IMG/VR virus record: IMGVR_UViG_3300028024_000169
Coordinates: 1 to 40,616 of that record
DNA: 40,616 bases
Strand: one strand, 5' to 3'
Origin: a virus
Made by a program: the position numbers and the translations under genes. The notes beneath the pieces are model-generated. The model made no database searches and was not told the DNA's origin. It saw nothing but the letters and a program-made list of their open reading frames with translations. The stretch's first letter is position 1. Every line of letters starts with the position of its first letter. Shown one piece after another: positions 24,900 to 32,814 of this stretch.

Positions 24900-25904
24900 T
24901 TATCTCTTAAGCCTTTCTGCATCACGTTTGATTGCCGCCAGCTTCTTGAGCGCGTCTCGCTCTCGTCTCGACGTTTTGCCGGCCGTAGCACCGTCCGCAG
25001 GTCCCTGGCTCGAATGCTTGGGAATGTGCGAATCGAGCGTTGCCACGGTCAACTTTGCCAGCATGCTTTTAGCGTTCGAAGACATAGGCAAGAAGGTCAT
25101 CAACCGAAAGTTTGTCGGGGAAAAAAACAGCCTGCCCGCTTCGCACGCCGCGATAGTACGCCGGGCGTCGGTTGGCAGATAGTGAGTTTCTTGAAACAGT
25201 TCTTGAAGCTCTGCCACTTCTGCGCCTTGAGGATCCGAGGCAAGTAGCGCATCGGCCCGACGCCACAGTGTCGACATCTGCTTTTCATTGAGATCAAGCA
25301 CGTTGACGCCCTGCAACACGCCCTTTTCCACTTCTTTGTATCTCGCTCCAGCCCTGTTGCGCGCCAGCCCCGAACTCACCATATCTGTAATCTCCGCCTG
25401 AGTGCGCTCGACAACTTCCATTATAGAAAGTGACTCTCCGCTAGCGCTGCGGCGCCTTATCTCTCTATACGCTTCGGGAAATAGGGCAGCGAAGGCTTCG
25501 CATCGACGGATCCACGCTTGAGCCAAGGAGTATGCGGCGCGCACTTCCCGCTCGATTTCCTGCAGCCCGCGACGATCTAGCAAACGAGGCAAAAGTTCAG
25601 CGCGGCGCTCGGCGTCCGAAAATTTTTGTTTCTCATCTAAGAACTTGGTTGAGAACTTGTCCTCGTCTGCCCCGCAAACGTTCCCAATGTTGGAAATCGA
25701 CCCATCTTCCAATTCGACGACGTAACCCTCTTTGTGCGGCGTACGACAATTTGTCAGGGCGCAAGGAATTTCCTCACGGAATCCATATGGCCAGAGAATA
25801 CGCTTCAATCCTACGGAGCTTGGGTTCACCCGGTCGACGTAACCCGGCAAGTTTCTAAGATCGGTAGGTGCCTTGACTAACCTCGCTTGCTCGTTAATGT
25901 CCAT
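24900..25904 (-). CDS. Hypothetical early protein with Cys cluster
   Basis: A 334-residue protein at the end of the early operon. Cys48, Cys53, His57 and Cys77 in the first 80 residues (IPCALTNCRTPH...NVCG) may bind a metal. The rest is helical and charged with a coiled-coil-like middle (REVRAAYSLAQAWIRRCEAF). The last 40 residues are Lys/Arg-rich. It overlaps the Q-like gene by 28 bases. No function can be named. Confidence 0.65.
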   Translation of the reverse strand: MDINEQARLVKAPTDLRNLPGYVDRVNPSSVGLKRILWPYGFREEIPCALTNCRTPHKEGYVVELEDGSISNIGNVCGADEDKFSTKFLDEKQKFSDAERRAELLPRLLDRRGLQEIEREVRAAYSLAQAWIRRCEAFAALFPEAYREIRRRSASGESLSIMEVVERTQAEITDMVSSGLARNRAGARYKEVEKGVLQGVNVLDLNEKQMSTLWRRADALLASDPQGAEVAELQELFQETHYLPTDARRTIAACEAGRLFFSPTNFRLMTFLPMSSNAKSMLAKLTVATLDSHIPKHSSQGPADGATAGKTSRRERDALKKLAAIKRDAERLKR

Positions 25905-26329
25905 CCTTGTCCCCGAGAGTGGCCAGCCGCAAGATCATAACTGCGTTGCAGATCTTTTTGGGCACGTTGGGTTTCGGCCATCTTTTCGAGCACCTTGGCG
26001 ATCTCCCGCTTGGCATGAGCTAACGCCATCAGGAACGTGCCATCGCTCCTGCGCGGCAGCTTCAATTTCCGGCAGATGACTGGTGGGCTCATACACAGGA
26101 TGTAGTGCATGCGCAGGACATCTTTATCGAAGGGCATCAGCCGCCCCCAAGCGCGTTCAACGATCTCCGCGTCGGTTGGGTCCAATAGCATCGCGTCTAT
26201 CGACCGCGGCTCCGGATTGCCCACTCGGTAACGTCCCTCAGCTGATCCGATTACAGAGCCAGCGGCCGAACTGTACCGCTGTGCCTTGGCCCAGTTTTCA
26301 AGTCTCAGATCGAGTGTGCGAAAGTCCAT
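25877..26329 (-). CDS. Antitermination protein Q-like
   Basis: A 150-residue protein similar in pattern to Q proteins of the phage 82/21 class: DLRLENWAKAQR at the start, a DAMLLDPTDAEIVERAWGRLMPFDKDVLRMHYI helix pair, then a RKLKLPRRSDGTF HTH-like element and a long helix. Such proteins modify RNA polymerase at the late promoter so it reads through terminators. Its neighbours are replication genes; its product would act on the late operon, which contains three internal terminator-like hairpins. Confidence 0.75.
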   Translation of the reverse strand: MDFRTLDLRLENWAKAQRYSSAAGSVIGSAEGRYRVGNPEPRSIDAMLLDPTDAEIVERAWGRLMPFDKDVLRMHYILCMSPPVICRKLKLPRRSDGTFLMALAHAKREIAKVLEKMAETQRAQKDLQRSYDLAAGHSRGQGWTLTSKRG

Positions 26330-26343
26330 AGTTTCCCCCTCAG

Positions 26344-26946
26344 TCAAAGCCGCGTCCCTGCAGCGATCAGTGCGTGCCGCACGTCCTGAATCGTCCCGGC
26401 TAGCGCCGCGGTCAGATACCGAGCTCGGTACGCATCGCTGACATTTCCGGTCCGCTCGCGAACGTCAGCAGGCGTCTCCATGACCCGGGTGCACTGTGCC
26501 GCAGTTGCCCGGAACACGCGCCATCCGGTTTGCGATAGCCAATGAGCGACGCGCGCCGACTCTTCATCGTCACCGCATTGCAGCGCGACCTTCGCCGCTG
26601 GATTTCCGAAGCTCACGACCAGGTCGCCGACAGGCAACCGAGGCCATAGCGGCAACCCTTCCGAACGTATGTCTTGCCACGCACCGAACTCGACAGGCGT
26701 CAGCACCAAGGCCCAATCGGCGATGTCGTAAGGGCAAAAACCCGTCCAATCATCGACGCCCGCGGCAACACGGCGCTCAAACGTCGCATAGTTGCGTCGA
26801 ATAGCTGCCGATTGCTCGTCGGGCAGCAAGCCACCCGAGACGCTTTCAAAAGGCATCGCCTGAGCTGCATTGAAACGCTTAAGCAAACCTTCGCGAAGGT
26901 CCGAAAATTGGACGATCCCGTTTTTCACCGATGTCTGATGGCTCAT
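26344..26946 (-). CDS. Hypothetical early protein
   Basis: A 200-residue protein between the primase-helicase and Q genes, overlapping the primase-helicase stop by four bases. It has no recognised motif. Two segments, EFGAWQDIRSEGLPLWPRLPVGD and VAHWLSQTGWRVFRATAAQC, look structured. The tight overlap suggests a DNA-metabolism accessory role; not demonstrable. Confidence 0.55.
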   Translation of the reverse strand: MSHQTSVKNGIVQFSDLREGLLKRFNAAQAMPFESVSGGLLPDEQSAAIRRNYATFERRVAAGVDDWTGFCPYDIADWALVLTPVEFGAWQDIRSEGLPLWPRLPVGDLVVSFGNPAAKVALQCGDDEESARVAHWLSQTGWRVFRATAAQCTRVMETPADVRERTGNVSDAYRARYLTAALAGTIQDVRHALIAAGTRL

Positions 26947-28730
26947 GCGAACTGCTCCTGTGTCGTCTGGCTGAAAGGAAGATGCACAAACGGGCGACGC
27001 GCGCTCGATGTGCTGAACTGCTGCGATTCACGATTGAAGAACAACGCCAGCTTGCGATGCTGCGTATCGCCGTTTCGCTGTTTATGAAGTTCAAGAAAAG
27101 CGTCCGGCTCGTCGTCTCCGGCGTCTGCGTCCTCCTTCTGTGCCGACCAGACGGAAAAGACATTGTCGGCAGCATCCGTGATAACGCCTGCGCCTGACAC
27201 ATCCTGCTTTCCGGGCGCTCGCTTTTCGTCGACGCCCTTGCGCGGATGCGCGACCAGATGAACATGCGTGTCGTTTGCCCGGGCCCAATTGGCAAGCTTG
27301 CGCATGGCATCCTTTTGCGACGTAATCGATCCAGGGCCATCCGCCTGAACGTCGGTCATCATGAGACTGTCGATGACGCAGTGCCGGATTCCATACCGCT
27401 TATAGGCATAGGCAAAGACGGTCAACAATCGATCGATCGAAGCCGTACCGACAAGCGCAAATAGCCACATACGGTCGCGTAACCACTCGCCGATGAAGTC
27501 GAGATGCCCCGGCGCTGGACGATCGAGTCCGCCGATTTGTTTCGCGATGCGTTTGCCCTGCCGCTGGGGGGTCATCTCCCCAGAAAAGACGCAGGCACGT
27601 TCGCCTGCCAGCATGAGACCCAGCAACACCTGATTCAGCAGCAACGACTTTCCATGTCCGTTGTAACCCGTCCAAACGGTTACTTCGCCCGGCCGAAATT
27701 CAAACCAGAATTGTTTCTGTCCGCAAAAGCTCAACGATGGGTTCTCGTCGACGTCGTGCGACGGATAGAACAACGCTTTAACCCCAGGCCAGAAATCGGA
27801 AATGGAACGAAGTTCATCCGGATCGAACGTCCTCGCCGTCGCAAGACAGTTGTGAAACTTTTCGGCGCCGGCACCGCTCTGCAAAAACTCGTTGGCGTCC
27901 TTCGATTTTTCGAACACGACCAACTTGCAACGATCCAGTCCCAGGCGATTTGCAACTTCCTTCGCCCCCTTCTGCCCCGCTTCGTCGTTGTCGTAGCAGA
28001 GGTAGATTTCGCTAAAACGCTCAAGCCTCGACCAGTCGCTATCGATCCACTGGTGATTGCCGGCGCCGGCGTTTACCGACAGCGCGGGAATCCCGACCTG
28101 GTGCAATGACATCGCATCTATCTCGCCTTCGGCTATCGCAATGACCCGCTGCGACGGGTCGATCAGGTGCCAACCGAAAAGACAGGGCTCTGCGCCGGCT
28201 TCTTGCCGCATGTCCTTCTTGTCGGCAACGTTGCGGTACTTGGCATTGATCAGTTCGCCGTCGCGCAGGTACGGGAAAACAGCGTACGTCGCGCTACCTC
28301 GTGACTGCTCCGCCAGCTTGAACGCGGTGATCGTCTCCTCGGTTATGCCGCGGGCACCGAGCCATTCACCGAGAACGCTTGTCGGTTTGGAACACGCTGG
28401 GCGCGATGGCCGCTTGTACGCCGGAGCTTGACGCGCAGGCATCTCGTCTCGCACACCCAGGAACCGCTTGGCGTCTTTCATGGCCTCAACCACGGACAAC
28501 GCGCGGCATTGGCTCCACAGGTCGAGGAGGTCGCCACCTTCACCCGCGTTAAAGTCGCGCCAGACACCGCGCTTCGCACCGCTCAGGCGAACCGACAGGC
28601 TGCCGCCAGCTTCGCCGCCTACGCTGCCCGCCTTCCATTCCCTGCCTGACTTCTTGCCCTGCGGCAACAGGTATTCGACGATCGTCGTGACGTTCTCGGC
28701 CATCAGTGCGGCCAGTTCTTTCGCATTCAT
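26943..28730 (-). CDS. TOPRIM primase-helicase (DnaB-like/twinkle-type)
   Basis: A 595-residue fused primase and helicase. The N-terminal part (about 1-90) resembles a primase N-domain without zinc Cys. TOPRIM elements are EGEIDA (201-206) and YDNDEAG (246-252). The helicase has Walker A GYNGHGKS (355-362), Walker B-like CVIDSLMMTD (451-460), AHPRKG (494-499) and SGAGVITDAADNV. It primes and unwinds at the phage fork, replacing host DnaB/DnaG. Start overlaps the O-like stop by four bases. Confidence 0.92.
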   Translation of the reverse strand: MNAKELAALMAENVTTIVEYLLPQGKKSGREWKAGSVGGEAGGSLSVRLSGAKRGVWRDFNAGEGGDLLDLWSQCRALSVVEAMKDAKRFLGVRDEMPARQAPAYKRPSRPACSKPTSVLGEWLGARGITEETITAFKLAEQSRGSATYAVFPYLRDGELINAKYRNVADKKDMRQEAGAEPCLFGWHLIDPSQRVIAIAEGEIDAMSLHQVGIPALSVNAGAGNHQWIDSDWSRLERFSEIYLCYDNDEAGQKGAKEVANRLGLDRCKLVVFEKSKDANEFLQSGAGAEKFHNCLATARTFDPDELRSISDFWPGVKALFYPSHDVDENPSLSFCGQKQFWFEFRPGEVTVWTGYNGHGKSLLLNQVLLGLMLAGERACVFSGEMTPQRQGKRIAKQIGGLDRPAPGHLDFIGEWLRDRMWLFALVGTASIDRLLTVFAYAYKRYGIRHCVIDSLMMTDVQADGPGSITSQKDAMRKLANWARANDTHVHLVAHPRKGVDEKRAPGKQDVSGAGVITDAADNVFSVWSAQKEDADAGDDEPDAFLELHKQRNGDTQHRKLALFFNRESQQFSTSSARRPFVHLPFSQTTQEQFA

Positions 28731-29632
28731 AGCTGAGCCTCTGCAGCCAGGACTTCGTTCGGCACGCGTTTACCGTCACGCCACAGGTGCGCGTATCGCT
28801 CGCTGCAACCTTCGTTCGTTGCCTGCCACTCCTTGTCGAAGCCGGCGCGGTGCCACCAACTCGCAATTGCCGCATCTGCCGGCTGCGATCCGAAGTCAGA
28901 CTCTGACTCGAAGTGATGGTCAGGCCCGAAGAACGTCGAAGCCATTTTCACGAATCGCGTTCCAGTGTTGCCGGCGTCGGCGACCTGCTTTGCGTACCTC
29001 TTCACGCCAGCAATCATCGAAGCTCCCGAGATGCCTTCACGGCGACGTGCATCCCATGCCTTGCGGGCTGCGGATTTCGAATTGCCGCCATCGCGTTTCG
29101 GATACAGCCGCCACGCCTCTTCGAACTCCTCGTCGACGCTCTCCGCAGATTTTTTCGCACGAGAGTGTTTTATGTCTTTTGGAAGGTTGTCTTTTGTGTG
29201 TACCGATTTGGTACTAGCGACCTGTACCGATTCGGTACTAGTACCGTTTTGGTACCCCTGTACCCGATCGGTACACCCCTCCTTAGAATTCAATGAGTTA
29301 GATACCCCCCGTACCGAATCGGTACTAGTCCACCGCGTGTAATCCTTCGTGATTTCGACCATTGATCCGTACTCGCCCTTGACTTTCGAGATCACGTTTT
29401 TCCGCGCTAGTTCGTTCAGCGTGCTGGTCACGTGCGTGCGCGCCATGCCGCAGATTTCACCGATCTGAGATGCCGAAACGTCGTCTCGCTTTTTGTTGAA
29501 GCCATACGTTTTGCGTGCGATCGCAAGCACGACTTTTAGCTGTCGCGCTGTAAAGGGGAAACGCAGGATTGCATCGAAGAGCTCGTTTGCGAGCTTGATG
29601 TGTCCGTCTTCGACCTGTGGGGATGCCGCCAT
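28727..29632 (-). CDS. Replication initiator, lambda O-like
   Basis: A 301-residue initiator. The N-terminal winged-helix domain shows the O family pattern: HIKLANELFDAILRFPFTARQLKVVLAIARKTYGFNKKRDD, an ASQIGEICGMARTHVTSTLNEL HTH. The middle (about residues 100-150) contains the repeated peptide forms STDSV, CTDRV, STESV and STKSV that iterons encode. The C-terminus would load the helicase. ATG at 29632 has GAGG upstream; the frame is open further up but overlaps a small gene. Confidence 0.88.
   Translation of the reverse strand: MAASPQVEDGHIKLANELFDAILRFPFTARQLKVVLAIARKTYGFNKKRDDVSASQIGEICGMARTHVTSTLNELARKNVISKVKGEYGSMVEITKDYTRWTSTDSVRGVSNSLNSKEGCTDRVQGYQNGTSTESVQVASTKSVHTKDNLPKDIKHSRAKKSAESVDEEFEEAWRLYPKRDGGNSKSAARKAWDARRREGISGASMIAGVKRYAKQVADAGNTGTRFVKMASTFFGPDHHFESESDFGSQPADAAIASWWHRAGFDKEWQATNEGCSERYAHLWRDGKRVPNEVLAAEAQL
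29148..29325. other. Candidate replication origin: five 15-bp palindromic iterons and an A/T-rich block
   Basis: Copies GTACCGATTTGGTAC (29200-29214), GTACCGATTCGGTAC (29224-29238), GTACCGTTTTGGTAC (29241-29255), GTACCCGATCGGTAC (29260-29274) and GTACCGAATCGGTAC (29311-29325). The A/T-rich block at about 29148-29199 lies on the 3' side within the gene, the same order as in lambda ori. Confidence 0.8.
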
Positions 29633-29642
29633 GTCGATAGCC

Positions 29643-29750
29643 TCAATGACGCGCCAGATCCAGCCAGCGGAAAAGCCCAGTGACGGCGGCGGCCGGCAGA
29701 AGACCGCGGCAATGCAGGCCCATCGCAAACCGTTTAACGATGGTTCTCAT
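29643..29750 (-). CDS. Small 35-residue early protein
   Basis: A 35-residue protein (starts MRTIVKRFAMGLHCRGLLPA). It overlaps the preceding stop by ATGA and ends ten bases before the O-like start, so the three genes are translationally coupled. Short, basic and hydrophobic; similar tiny genes are common before phage replication genes. No function known. Confidence 0.5.
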   Translation of the reverse strand: MRTIVKRFAMGLHCRGLLPAAAVTGLFRWLDLARH

Positions 29751-30067
29751 GCCTGCAGCCCCCGCGCGCCTTCCAGAAGGTTCAACTGTGCCTCGCTACG
29801 CGCACGGATCTCGCGACACATCTCGTAGCAGCACACGCGCCGCCAGAGCCGCGTAGCGCAGTCGGAGCACATCAGATTGCCGAGGGCTGAGATGCGCAGT
29901 TCGCGCTCGTAGTCGGAGCGAGGCTGCCCGGTGATCTCTACAGGTTCAGGCTGCCGAACTGACCAGATCCGGAGTTCCGGACCAGCGAACCGCCGGTGCC
30001 GGCGAACGGATGAGAAACTCCGACATGGCGGGGGTGCCACAACAACACCAAGGTGTTCGCGTTTCAT
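29747..30067 (-). CDS. Hypothetical Cys-rich early protein
   Basis: A 106-residue protein, first gene of the replication operon. CSDC (67-70) and CC...C (79-84) may bind zinc. The SD AAGGACG is at a reasonable distance. Preceded by a long structured RNA with a T-run. Function unknown. Confidence 0.55.
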   Translation of the reverse strand: MKREHLGVVVAPPPCRSFSSVRRHRRFAGPELRIWSVRQPEPVEITGQPRSDYERELRISALGNLMCSDCATRLWRRVCCYEMCREIRARSEAQLNLLEGARGLQA

Positions 30068-30115
30068 ACTTATCGTCCTTGTCCAAAATCCAATAAGGAT
30101 TACTAAGTGGACATG

Positions 30116-30206
30116 AAAAAGCCCCGCCGTTCTGGGGAGTGCCGATAGTCAGTCGGATCGGTTTGCCGTAGGGTTCGGCTTACCTCACTCCCCACAAAGG
30201 CGGGGC
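30116..30206 (-). ncRNA. Structured RNA/terminator upstream of the replication operon
   Basis: Two nested perfect helices, 30121-30128 with 30199-30206 (GCCCCGCC / GGCGGGGC) and 30133-30141 with 30186-30194 (TGGGGAGTG / CACTCCCCA), enclose a 44-base region. On the minus strand five T's follow. Terminator-like, but too elaborate for a simple one; the layout recalls phage antisense/immunity RNAs of the c4 type, which I cannot confirm. Confidence 0.6.
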
Positions 30207-30248
30207 AACCCTATTGCATCGATGACCAGTCGATGTTTAATGTGGTGA

Positions 30249-30847
30249 TCAGTGATCGAATATTTTCTTGCTGACGAGTATAAGCCAGCAAAAGACGAGC
30301 CCCGAACAAGTGAAGAATACGGCGCTCTGGCCATCCGCCTTCAGCAACCAGCCACCGACCACGCCGCCCAGCGCAAGACCGATCGACTGGGTGGTGTTGT
30401 ACACGCCCGCGGCCGCGCCCTTGCGGTTCCGGGCGCCAGTTTCGACACCAGCGAAGGCCGCGAAGCTTCGGGAATATTGAAGCCGAGGAAGTACACAAAA
30501 AGGATCACCACCACGCTCAGAATCGTATGTGGCGCGACGCCCTTTAACAACTGTCCGATCAGGATAAGAGCGATCGCCGACAGCAGCACGATTTTCATTT
30601 TGCCGCGCTTTTCCGTGGCAATGATCGCCGGCACCATCATCACGAACGAGAGGCCCATGACCGGCAAATACACTTTCCAGTGCGACGCGACCGGCAGGCC
30701 GCCGACTTTGAGAATGCGCGGCACGACGAGGAACAAGGCGGTTTGCGTCGCGTGCAGCACGAGCATGCCAAAATTCAGACGCAGCAATTTGACGTTGTGA
30801 AGCGCTTCGGCGAACGGCGCGCGCACACGAGCGTGGGCAATCGTCAT
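30249..30847 (-). pseudogene. Frameshifted C-terminal fragment of an MFS transporter
   Basis: From 30847 the sequence reads as the last six transmembrane segments of a major facilitator transporter (LRLNFGMLVLHATQTALFLV, then ILFVYFLGFNIPEASRPSLV). After ...SKLAPGT a shift of reading frame near 30430 leads into RKGAAAGVYNTTQSIGLALG and the final membrane segments to 30249. One base missing near CCCGG/AAC would explain it. The N-terminal half is absent. It is surrounded by phage genes and is probably a fossil of host DNA picked up by recombination. Confidence 0.82.
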
Positions 30848-30855
30848 GGCGAGCC

Positions 30856-31062
30856 TCAGGCAACTGATTCAACTTCGGGATTGGCAACGTAATCCAGGGG
30901 ACTTTGGAGATATTTGTGAATTTCTTCGTTTTTATAGACCGTGCACTTCTCCGAAAGGCGGATCGGGCGCGGTGCCTTGCCGGCGAGGCACAGCTTCCGC
31001 CAAGTCTCACGGCCTACCGGCAAGAACGGCGCAATCTGCGACCATTTTGACAATCCGATCAT
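30856..31062 (-). CDS. AlpA/excisionase-like regulator
   Basis: A 68-residue MerR-type HTH protein: LSKWSQIAPFLPVGRETWRKL, then a wing-like AGKAPRPIRLSEKCTVYKNEE. ATG 31062 is preferred; an in-frame ATG at 31131 gives a non-typical extension. It is divergent from the Arc-like gene and starts about 180 bases downstream of the promoter at 31249-31276, giving a long leader. It may be a directionality or lysogeny regulator. Confidence 0.6.
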   Translation of the reverse strand: MIGLSKWSQIAPFLPVGRETWRKLCLAGKAPRPIRLSEKCTVYKNEEIHKYLQSPLDYVANPEVESVA

Positions 31063-31138
31063 CGGAAGAGACACTCCCGCGTCCCCACTCTTGCAGCGAC
31101 TCGATCCCATACACCCCCCTAAAATGGCCACTCGCAGA

Positions 31139-31178
31139 GGCAGTCCGCCATGGTTTATCCGGGAAATCCCTGACTGCC
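31139..31178. repeat. Inverted repeat in the AlpA-like leader
   Basis: GGCAGTC (31139-31145) and GACTGCC (31172-31178) with an inner GGGAAATCCC; may be a leader hairpin or operator. Confidence 0.35.
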
Positions 31179-31221
31179 CAACCTAATTTTGCTACCAAAC
31201 TCACCTACTTGCCGCTATAGT

Positions 31222-31291
31222 GCCTTCATATCGAAGGCATAAGGCCGAGTATAAAGCGCCTCCAAATTGAAGGCAACTTCATTTTGGAGGC
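31222..31291. promoter_or_regulatory. Three operator-like repeats
   Basis: Palindrome-like 17-mers at 31222-31238 (GCCTTCATATCGAAGGC), 31258-31274 (GCCTCCAAATTGAAGGC) and 31275-31291 (AACTTCATTTTGGAGGC). They lie between the divergent Arc-like and AlpA-like genes and overlap the minus-strand promoter, so the Arc-like protein is a natural binder. Confidence 0.65.
31249..31276 (-). promoter_or_regulatory. Minus-strand promoter toward the AlpA-like gene
   Basis: TTGCCT (31276-31271), 17-base spacer, TATACT (31254-31249). Operator copies 1 and 2 lie on or beside it. The first in-frame gene is the AlpA-like regulator. Confidence 0.6.
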
Positions 31292-31313
31292 AAATTGGCG
31301 GCACGGAGGGAAA

Positions 31314-31694
31314 GTGGCTATTCAGGACGAGTACATCAAGACAGCATTGCGGTTGCCAAGGCATCTACATGCCGACATATCCGTAAGCGCCGAAAATGCC
31401 GGCCGGTCGATGAACGCAGAAATCATTGATCGACTCGCAAAGAGTTCGGATCTAGTTCATCTTCATCGGGTGATTGAGCAGCTCACACAAACGATGCAGT
31501 TAGACCGTGAGGAAAATCGGAATAGTCGTGATTGGATCTTGACGATGTTCCAGCAGACGATCGAGGTGCTCAAGGAAGCCTTGCAGAATGCCGAGCAGAT
31601 GAATGCGACACCGGAACATCTGCAGCGACTTCGCGGAGAAATCGCCCGCGCCATCTTGGCTTTAGACGCATTCTCACCGGGGGCGAGAAAGTGA
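31314..31694 (+). CDS. Arc-type ribbon-helix-helix repressor
   Basis: A 126-residue regulator. Residues about 5-42 match the Arc fold: ALRLPRHLHADISVSAENAG, a strand then two helices (MNAEIIDRLAKSS). A long coiled-coil tail (about 45-110) could mediate tetramer formation. The GTG at 31314 has GGAGGG close upstream. Neighbouring operator-like repeats suggest autoregulation. It is the only clear repressor-type protein in the window. Confidence 0.75.
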   Translation: MAIQDEYIKTALRLPRHLHADISVSAENAGRSMNAEIIDRLAKSSDLVHLHRVIEQLTQTMQLDREENRNSRDWILTMFQQTIEVLKEALQNAEQMNATPEHLQRLRGEIARAILALDAFSPGARK

Positions 31695-31698
31695 ATTG

Positions 31699-31800
31699 AT
31701 GGTGAAACTAATTTCAGCAACCGTCAATTGGCTGCGAATGTTGGCCGAGAACGGCGGCGGTGAAAGCTATCGCTCTTTCTGCACGATTAACCGCCTGTAG
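31699..31800 (+). CDS. Possible 33-residue small protein
   Basis: Starts five bases after the Arc-like stop (MVKLISATVNWLRMLAENGG). It could be translated by coupling, but SD is weak and the similarity to anything is nil. Weakly supported. Confidence 0.25.
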   Translation: MVKLISATVNWLRMLAENGGGESYRSFCTINRL

Positions 31801-31909
31801 ACGCCGTTGCTCTGACACTGCGCTCTCGCGTGCCCTTGATAGTGAACCGCGCCAACAGGGTAAGGGAGCCCTGCTTTCGCCCCGTCGAGCTAGGCGCGGT
31901 TGCAAAAGT

Positions 31910-32155
31910 TTACTCCGCCAACGAAGAATCCGGATTAGCGATCTTCGCTACCTCGCGGGTCACCCTCACTGCGGTGAGCAGAGCGCGCGCCATCCTGTTC
32001 ATAGCTTCGTCGATTCTTGCGAGCCTCTGTTCAGGTGTTTCAAGCCGGTTACCGGCGTCGAAATTCAAGATCGAGGCGGTGGCGGCGCCAGCAACCGGGT
32101 TGGTACGGCGACGCCCGCGCTTGCGCTGGACCGGTAGGATATGGATATCAGCCAT
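31910..32155 (-). CDS. Hypothetical early protein
   Basis: An 81-residue basic protein, last of a three-gene minus operon. TASILNFDAGNRLETPEQRLARIDEAMNR suggests a helical middle. It overlaps the preceding gene by eight bases. Function unknown. Confidence 0.5.
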   Translation of the reverse strand: MADIHILPVQRKRGRRRTNPVAGAATASILNFDAGNRLETPEQRLARIDEAMNRMARALLTAVRVTREVAKIANPDSSLAE

Positions 32156-32654
32156 GGCGCGCCCTCCACACGAGGTCCATCAGATCCGTCGCCAGTTTCT
32201 CCACATCCTGGCGCAGATCAACCACGGTGCAACGCACCGGTAGTTCTCCCTGCCGGTCGTCGTCGATCGCTTCGGACATGAAGGCGAGAACGTTATAGAC
32301 CTTCCAGGCCCATCGGGAGTGGTCACTGAGATCTCTCTCCACCCGCTCCATCGTGCGGGCGTCCTCGGCGATACGCTTCACGCCCTCAGTTAGCCCATGG
32401 AAGAAGTGGGTCATCATCAAGTTGAGGAGAGCCCCGTACTCATCTTCCGACTGCCCGCATGCATTCGGAACGTTCGCGTTCATCCAGTTGGTCCACAGGT
32501 CTTGAGACACCGCGGCGATCGCGTCAGTGTCGATGAGGATTTTCTCGCCGGCAACGTATGCGCGCTGAAGCGCTTCGTCGAGCGGAAGCGATGCGAGATT
32601 AATCGGTTGTTGTTTGCTTTGCTCGGGACGAGCAGCGGAATCAAGCGTGGTCAT
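32148..32654 (-). CDS. Hypothetical early protein
   Basis: A 168-residue helical protein: a Ser/Gln-rich start, then LPLDEALQRAYVAGEKILID and a long helical region ending in DLMDLVWRARHG. Overlaps both neighbours (8 and 14 bases). No recognisable family. Confidence 0.55.
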   Translation of the reverse strand: MTTLDSAARPEQSKQQPINLASLPLDEALQRAYVAGEKILIDTDAIAAVSQDLWTNWMNANVPNACGQSEDEYGALLNLMMTHFFHGLTEGVKRIAEDARTMERVERDLSDHSRWAWKVYNVLAFMSEAIDDDRQGELPVRCTVVDLRQDVEKLATDLMDLVWRARHG

Positions 32655-32814
32655 GGCCGACCTCCGCTTCGGAAGCCTTCCGTTTTTCCGTGTCGGTACG
32701 TTGCAGCAGGACGTAGAGCGCAGCGTTCAAGCAGACAATCGCTTGCTCGATCTTATCCTTGAGTTCTTGTACTTCGTTACTTTGCCCGGACTGGGTCTGA
32801 TGGATTTGCGGCAT
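32641..32814 (-). CDS. Hypothetical small early protein under a structured leader
   Basis: A 57-residue protein (MPQIHQTQSGQSNEVQEL) with a central helix ELKDKIEQAIVCLNAALYVLL. ATG 32814 has AGGAG at a spacing of eight bases. That SD sits in the 3' arm of a possible 9-bp stem with the leader, so expression may be controlled by RNA folding. First gene of the 32814-31910 operon. Confidence 0.55.
   Translation of the reverse strand: MPQIHQTQSGQSNEVQELKDKIEQAIVCLNAALYVLLQRTDTEKRKASEAEVGHDHA

Noticed and set aside
31714-31905. 63-codon minus-strand frame
   Set aside because: Arg/Ser-rich, no SD; probably noise.
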